A DNA stretch of 10,716 bases from CANJBX01 sp041487815 (GTDB lineage Bacteria; Pseudomonadota; Alphaproteobacteria; Rhizobiales; Xanthobacteraceae), in contig JBGPOB010000115.1 of the NCBI GenBank assembly GCA_041487815.1, positions 1-10,716 of the forward strand, given 5' to 3'. The stretch's first letter is position 1. Every line of letters starts with the position of its first letter. Under the pieces are notes generated by a model. That model ran no database searches. It was not told where the DNA came from and worked only from the letters and a program-made list of their open reading frames with translations. Below are positions 7,033-10,716 of the stretch, piece after piece. The position numbers were made by a program, and so were the translations under genes.

Positions 7033-7618
7033 GGGGCGCTCCATGCTCCTTCAGCGCCTCGGAAAAATATTTCCTCGTTCGCACATTGCCATAGTCGCGC
7101 GCAGCCCGCTGCAATCGCGGCATGTTATATGACGCGACACGTTCTTTCACACGTGCAAGCACTTCTGTTTGACTCTCGGCAAGCCGATCCAGGTTATTAA
7201 CAAAGTCCACCAACAAAAATTCTTTGCTTAGCGTTCTGGGAAAAGTCGGTTTTACGCGAAAATCAAACGTGCGTCCGCCCAAGGAGAAATTGCCATGTCG
7301 CTTGTGATTATACACAACGGTTTTGTCGTAAAGCTGGGTCGTGCCGACACCCAAGCTGTTGTAGGCATTGGGCGACGCCACAAGGAACCGACGATCCTTC
7401 AGGAAGGCCCCGACTAGCTTCTCGTCTTCTGCTGGCGCCTTACCAAACACAGTCTCCTTCGGGTATGCATAGAGACCTCCCGCCAACTTGGTGAGCGTAC
7501 CATCGTCCACCAATTGCTTAAGGTGTCGGTCGACGGCATTCGACCAGTGAGCTAACTCCTCGCGCCGGTAGACCTGTCCGGGCCGTAGATGTTTCTTGAG
7601 TTCCTGAAGCTTTGTCAT
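7022..7618 (-). CDS. AbiEi-like antitoxin / transcriptional repressor (DUF6088-like)
   Basis: A 198-residue protein directly upstream of the AbiEii toxin. AbiEi-type antitoxins are winged-helix DNA-binding proteins that repress their own operon and protect from the toxin. The N-terminal part (residues about 13-53, GQVYRREELAHWS through LVDDGTLTKLAGGLYAYPK) reads as a winged helix. It is followed by a basic/aromatic C-terminal domain containing SPNAYNSLGVGTTQLY (82-97), typical of AbiEi/DUF6088 proteins. The frame is open to 7831, but the upstream part is hydrophobic and AT-rich with no ribosome binding site, and homologues usually begin near the winged helix, so ATG 7616-7618 is chosen. That ATG also lacks a good Shine-Dalgarno; a promoter-like sequence ends 6 nt before it, consistent with a leaderless mRNA. 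The next possible start, 45 nt upstream, would add MKILAEFLAFPYIVD and cannot be excluded. Confidence 0.8.
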   Translation of the reverse strand: MTKLQELKKHLRPGQVYRREELAHWSNAVDRHLKQLVDDGTLTKLAGGLYAYPKETVFGKAPAEDEKLVGAFLKDRRFLVASPNAYNSLGVGTTQLYDKTVVYNHKRHGNFSLGGRTFDFRVKPTFPRTLSKEFLLVDFVNNLDRLAESQTEVLARVKERVASYNMPRLQRAARDYGNVRTRKYFSEALKEHGAPHVA

Positions 7619-7653
7619 GTCCACAATATAGGGAAAAGCTAGGAATTCTGCAA
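7619..7653 (-). promoter_or_regulatory. Predicted promoter of the toxin-antitoxin operon, consistent with a leaderless transcript
   Basis: On the minus strand TTGCAG (7648-7653) is followed by exactly 17 bp and TATATT (7625-7630). The -10 element matches the sigma-70 consensus at 5 of 6 positions and the -35 at only 3 of 6. The -10 ends 6 nt before the antitoxin ATG, so transcription would start at or next to the start codon. A perfect palindrome TGAAATTTCA (7664-7673) just upstream, and GAATTC (7643-7648) in the spacer, are candidate repressor contacts for the AbiEi protein. All of this is prediction from sequence. Confidence 0.45.
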
Positions 7654-7909
7654 GTATTTTCATTGAAATTTCATGCACAAATACAGCGCAAGTCATTGAT
7701 AAATTAGTATTTTTGAGATATAATAGATGATACGGATATATGGTGAGAAAAATGGAAACGCGATAATCCAATCGACGCCAAGCGGCCAGCCATTGGACTA
7801 AGCAAGCCAGGCTAACGATGCTTCTTGGCAACCCTTGCGGCCAATGCGTCTGGTGCGGCCGCCTCGGAAATCTTCAACATCGTTCGGTGCAGCTTGCGCG
7901 GCCTTCACA
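7619..7909. other. Intergenic region between aconitase X operon and toxin-antitoxin module
   Basis: The composition changes within these 291 bp. The part next to the aconitase X small subunit (about 7800-7909) is GC-rich, while the part next to the antitoxin (about 7619-7770) is AT-rich. Two short minus-strand frames occur in the GC-rich part: a GTG frame 7798-7908, starting 1 nt after the small subunit's stop, and an ATG frame 7812-7880 ending AARVAKKHR. Neither has a good ribosome binding site or a family I recognise. They may be the tail of a former gene. No tRNA or clear direct repeat marks the edge of the toxin-antitoxin segment. Confidence 0.5.
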
Positions 7910-8365
7910 TCAGGAAGCGCTCTTGGCCTGCACTCGCTTCGTTATTTCAACGATGCCCCTGTCAGCATCGACCTTGACCCAGTCGCCGGTCTCGATCACC
8001 GTGAGCGGATCCTGATCCAGGTCCGTGACGGTGGGCGAGTGGGTGACGACCGCGCCGAGCGCGGCCTTGGTCGTCATCTTCACGAAGATCATGGCCTTTG
8101 GGGCAACGCCGTTGAGCCGCGTCATGTGGAAATAGGCGGAGTAGCCCGACGAACCCTTCGCCCCTGGAAACACCAGGACCTTGTCCTTGAAGCTGACGCC
8201 GCGCAGCTCATGGCGGCGTTCGATCACGGTGCCTTCGCGCTCGTTGATGCCGCCCCAGCCGGAGATCGTGTCGCGCGTCACCAGCGCCTCGCCCTCGGCG
8301 ACGCCGCCGACGACCTTGCGGCCATGCAGCACGATCTTGTTATTGACGTGAACAGCCGCGGTCAT
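7910..8365 (-). CDS. Aconitase X small (swivel-domain) subunit, DUF126 family
   Basis: A 151-residue protein matching the swivelling domain of aconitase X (AcnX), which closes over the active site held by the large subunit. Family hallmarks are the opening GRKVVGGVAEGEALVTRDTISGWGG (positions about 15-39, given here in part as GRKVVGGVAEGEAL and TISGWGG), the central LVFPGAKGSSGYSAYF (64-79), whose GSSG serine region is conserved and expected to reach the active site, and the C-terminal GDWVKVDADRGIVEI. Together with the large subunit it should form a heteromeric dehydratase. Known bacterial AcnX enzymes act as cis-3-hydroxy-L-proline dehydratases and archaeal ones as phosphomevalonate dehydratases. 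The ATG overlaps the large subunit's TGA (ATGA), and GGAGG (8372-8376) lies 6 nt upstream inside the large subunit gene. It is the last clear gene of the operon. The substrate is not determined by this sequence. Confidence 0.93.
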   Translation of the reverse strand: MTAAVHVNNKIVLHGRKVVGGVAEGEALVTRDTISGWGGINEREGTVIERRHELRGVSFKDKVLVFPGAKGSSGYSAYFHMTRLNGVAPKAMIFVKMTTKAALGAVVTHSPTVTDLDQDPLTVIETGDWVKVDADRGIVEITKRVQAKSAS

Positions 8366-9636
8366 TGCAGCCCTCCATTCCAGCGCCCCGTCAGGCCGGC
8401 CTCGACGCATTGCTTGACGGTGCCGAACCAGACCGGGAGGTTGAGGATCGCGGGCAGATAATGCGCCTGTTTCGCCGAGTCGGTCGCGATCACGCGCGTT
8501 CCTTTCGGCGCGTAGCGCGAAATCGCCGGGCAGGTGTCGCTCATCACCACGCCGCCGGCATCTTCGATCATCTTGACATAGCCGTTGCGTTCGGCGACTT
8601 CGCGCAACGCCCGCGGCGTGTGCACCCACATCTGCGTGTTCGACGACAATTTCTTTCCTTCGAGCAGCGAGGCGATGAGCCAGATCTGCTCGATGGCGTT
8701 GTGCGGGCAGCCGAGCATCACGAAATCAACGTCGCGCTCGCTCGCGCAGTTGAGGTTGTCATAGGCGAGCTTTCGTTCCGCCGCGCCGTAGCGCAGCTTG
8801 CCGACGATCTTGTTTCCGCCGAACGCCTCGTCGCGATCGCGTGCTTCGGGCGTCACGCCCGGCACATGATACATTTCCACGCCGCCGGAGGACGCTGCCG
8901 CTGCGCCGAAATGCTTGAACTTGATCAAGCTTGGCCTGGAAAGCTTGCCGGTCAGCACCGGTATCTCTTCCTGCACGATCTCGCCCAGCCAATAACCCAA
9001 TAGGCCGTAGTCCATGATGTCGTCGACCTCGACGTCAACCTCGACGAGATGCGTGCCGCGGCGATTGTCCGCGATGTGGTAGCCCCAGTAGGGGATGCGG
9101 CCGGTGAGCGCGGCGGCGCCGGTCGATTCCTTGCCCTCGGTGTTGGTACGCGCGCCGAGCACCGAGTTGCAGTAGATGACGGCGGAGGACTCCATCCAGG
9201 CGCAATGCTCGCCCTTCACCGGCACGTTGCCGACCTGATAGGGCGTGCAGGTCGCAAACATGTTGATGCCGAGCGCACCGAAATGCTTCTCGGCGCTCTT
9301 TTGCTGCGCCGCCAGCTCATCGGGAATGCCCTGCGTACGCCACTTGTCGTTGTCGATGCCGGTGATGAGCTGGCAAGTGTTGACCGCCATTTTCGGGATC
9401 GGCACGACCTCCTGGCTGTCGAGATTGAGTTCCGAAAATACCGCGTCGAAACCCTTGGCGACGAGCGCGCGCACCGAAGGCGTCGACGCGTTGAACGCGC
9501 CGGCGACATTGTTGGTCGCAACCAGCCGTTCGGCGCCGAGCGCTTCGCCGTAGCGCATCAGGAGATCCATCGCCTTTTGCTTGGCCGGGCCGTCGCGCCC
9601 GTCCAGCATGGCCCGTTCGGCATCGGTCAGTTTCAT
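8362..9636 (-). CDS. Aconitase X large (catalytic) subunit, DUF521 family
   Basis: A 424-residue catalytic subunit of aconitase X, a [Fe-S]-dependent dehydratase separate from the classical aconitases. The N-terminus MKLTDAERAMLDGRDG is typical of the family. Three conserved cysteines in the expected motifs are candidate cluster ligands: Cys130 (FATCTPYQVGN), Cys310 (MLGCPHN) and Cys369 (SDTCPAIS). Also present are ESSAVIYCNSVLGARTN (149-165) and GRIPYWGYHIADNR (179-192), which line the substrate pocket in relatives. The frame is open 60 residues further upstream, but that part is Arg-rich shadow sequence; the ATG at 9634-9636 has GGAGG (9644-9648) 7 nt ahead and overlaps the preceding gene's TGA. 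Large and small subunits are separate genes, as in split AcnX types. A bacterial AcnX of this kind could be a cis-3-hydroxy-L-proline dehydratase, but no hydroxyproline epimerase or ketimine reductase gene is in view, so function stays open. Confidence 0.94.
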   Translation of the reverse strand: MKLTDAERAMLDGRDGPAKQKAMDLLMRYGEALGAERLVATNNVAGAFNASTPSVRALVAKGFDAVFSELNLDSQEVVPIPKMAVNTCQLITGIDNDKWRTQGIPDELAAQQKSAEKHFGALGINMFATCTPYQVGNVPVKGEHCAWMESSAVIYCNSVLGARTNTEGKESTGAAALTGRIPYWGYHIADNRRGTHLVEVDVEVDDIMDYGLLGYWLGEIVQEEIPVLTGKLSRPSLIKFKHFGAAAASSGGVEMYHVPGVTPEARDRDEAFGGNKIVGKLRYGAAERKLAYDNLNCASERDVDFVMLGCPHNAIEQIWLIASLLEGKKLSSNTQMWVHTPRALREVAERNGYVKMIEDAGGVVMSDTCPAISRYAPKGTRVIATDSAKQAHYLPAILNLPVWFGTVKQCVEAGLTGRWNGGLQ

Positions 9637-10716
9637 CGCTGCGCCTCCGCGAAATGACGCTTGTCTTCGTCGGTTGCCGCGCGTTTGATTTGCGCATCGT
9701 TGCGAGCGATGTTGTCGTGCACGCGCTTTTGCAGCGCGCCAATGTCGATCTGGTGCACGCTGCCCGAGCCGGCAAGGTCGAGCGCCTGCGCGGCCGCGGC
9801 GCCCATGGCGATGCACGGACCCATCACACGGACACTCGACAGCGCGGCGAGGTCGGCATCGATGCAGCGGCCGGCGGCGACGATATTATCGGCGTCGGCC
9901 GGCGTCAGGCTCCCGAGCGGGATGTAATGGACGTGATCTTCCGGGAACGTCTGCCAGACGTAGCCTTTGCTGTGGTCGTGCAACTCGACGGGCCACGCGG
10001 TGCGGCCGACCGCGTCGTCGAAGCGCGTCCCGTTGCGCACCTCGTCGATCGTGAGCTGATGGCGCCCGACGATCCAGCGTGTTTGCCGGATGCCGGGATT
10101 GCCATAGGCGCGCACGCGCGATTGACCGAAACACTCGGGAAATTCCTGCTTGAGGAATTTGACCGCGCGATCGGCCTGGGCCTTGCCTTCGAGCTGGCTT
10201 TGCGCCGCGGCCAGCGGTTCAAGCGGCGTATCGGTGTGGGTCATGTTGAGCACGGCAATGCCGCGCCCGGGGATGACGAAAGACACCGGCGTGGTGCGCT
10301 TGAGCTGGTATTTCTCGGCCATCTCCGTCATGCGCTTGGTCATCTCCGCGCGTTCCGGATGCTTGGCCTCGTTGATGTTTTCAAGCACGACCATCTGGGT
10401 GCCGAAGACCTGGTGCGATGCCGACTCGCGGCACGGAAGCCCCGCCAGCCATGTCAGCGTGGCGTCGCCCGAAGCATCGACGAAACCGGTCGCCGAAATC
10501 TTCATGTCGCCGTAGCGCGTTGCGAGGTCGATGTCCTTGACGCGCCTGCCGTCCATGGTGACGTTGCGCAATACGGCGCCAAGAACGACGGTGATGCCGG
10601 CCTTGCGCACGGCTTCCTCGACCCAGCGTCCGAGCGCGATCTCGTCGTAATAGACGACGGTCGTGACCGGGCCATGCCGGCGGTAGATTTGCTCAGGTAC
10701 TTTTTCAAGGTCGCGC
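9633..10716 (-). CDS. FAD-dependent oxidoreductase (FAD_oxidored-type), N-terminus beyond the right edge
   Basis: The last 360 or so residues of a flavoprotein; the N-terminal Rossmann loop lies outside the window, and the frame is open through the right edge. A GTG at 10608-10610 is in frame, but coding continues upstream (about 35 residues ending YYDEIALGRWVEEA), so it is not the start. Two family features are visible: the mid-protein VDASGDATLTWLAGLPCRES, which in relatives forms part of the FAD pocket, and the C-terminal block PLGSLTPADADNIVAAGRCI followed by SSVRVMGPCIAMGAAAAQA, the signature C-terminal FAD-binding segment of this group. The stop TGA overlaps the aconitase X large subunit ATG, so the three genes are probably co-translated. 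The protein most likely oxidises the pathway substrate or a product of the aconitase X reaction. The electron acceptor and substrate are unknown, and the class contains many uncharacterised members. Confidence 0.88.
   Translation of the reverse strand, partial: RDLEKVPEQIYRRHGPVTTVVYYDEIALGRWVEEAVRKAGITVVLGAVLRNVTMDGRRVKDIDLATRYGDMKISATGFVDASGDATLTWLAGLPCRESASHQVFGTQMVVLENINEAKHPERAEMTKRMTEMAEKYQLKRTTPVSFVIPGRGIAVLNMTHTDTPLEPLAAAQSQLEGKAQADRAVKFLKQEFPECFGQSRVRAYGNPGIRQTRWIVGRHQLTIDEVRNGTRFDDAVGRTAWPVELHDHSKGYVWQTFPEDHVHYIPLGSLTPADADNIVAAGRCIDADLAALSSVRVMGPCIAMGAAAAQALDLAGSGSVHQIDIGALQKRVHDNIARNDAQIKRAATDEDKRHFAEAQR

Noticed and set aside
7619..7831. N-terminal extension of the antitoxin frame up to 7831
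   Set aside because: The extra 71 residues cross AT-rich promoter-like DNA and a composition boundary and have no ribosome binding site. The recognisable winged-helix domain begins right after the ATG at 7618.

Overview
The window is GC-rich DNA with alphaproteobacterial character. The closest fit is a Bradyrhizobium/Nitrobacteraceae-type member of the Rhizobiales (Hyphomicrobiales). This rests on three things: a Bug-family (TctC) binding protein next to TctB, a fused flavoprotein-SelD gene, and an inverted pair of the GCGAAAGC-type REP palindromes common in those genomes. The placement is inference, not a database result.

Layout. On the minus strand at the left edge are two parts of a tripartite tricarboxylate transporter (TTT): the periplasmic binding protein (335-1327) and the start of TctB (1-141, running off the edge). 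A gap of about 550 bp without a convincing gene follows. Then, on the plus strand, comes a large fusion of a pyridine-nucleotide-disulfide-oxidoreductase-like flavoprotein with selenide, water dikinase (SelD, 1879-4122). It converges on a minus-strand IlvD/Edd-family dehydratase (4302-5981). The short gap between them holds two hairpin-forming REP copies in inverted orientation. Upstream of the dehydratase is a less GC-rich, two-gene AbiE-type toxin-antitoxin module (6088-7618, minus). The right end is a tightly overlapping minus-strand operon: an FAD-dependent oxidoreductase (N-terminus cut off by the right edge), the aconitase X large subunit (8362-9636) and the aconitase X small subunit (7910-8365). 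Both junctions are ATGA overlaps.

How the genes may work together. The operon encodes an Fe-S-type aconitase X dehydratase plus a flavoprotein oxidoreductase. A second Fe-S-type dehydratase of the IlvD/Edd superfamily lies on the same strand, and a carboxylate uptake system lies nearby. Together they look like a catabolic locus for an imported hydroxy-acid, sugar acid or hydroxyproline-like compound, but the substrate cannot be read from the sequence. The toxin-antitoxin module sits between the aconitase X operon and the second dehydratase and may be a later insertion. The SelD fusion is probably functionally separate; no selA, selB, mnmH or tRNA-Sec gene was recognised here.

The most unusual item is the IlvD/Edd-like dehydratase. 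It keeps the three cysteines expected to hold the Fe-S cluster, but two active-site motifs are altered relative to characterised IlvD and pentonate dehydratases. This suggests a divergent clade with an unassigned substrate.
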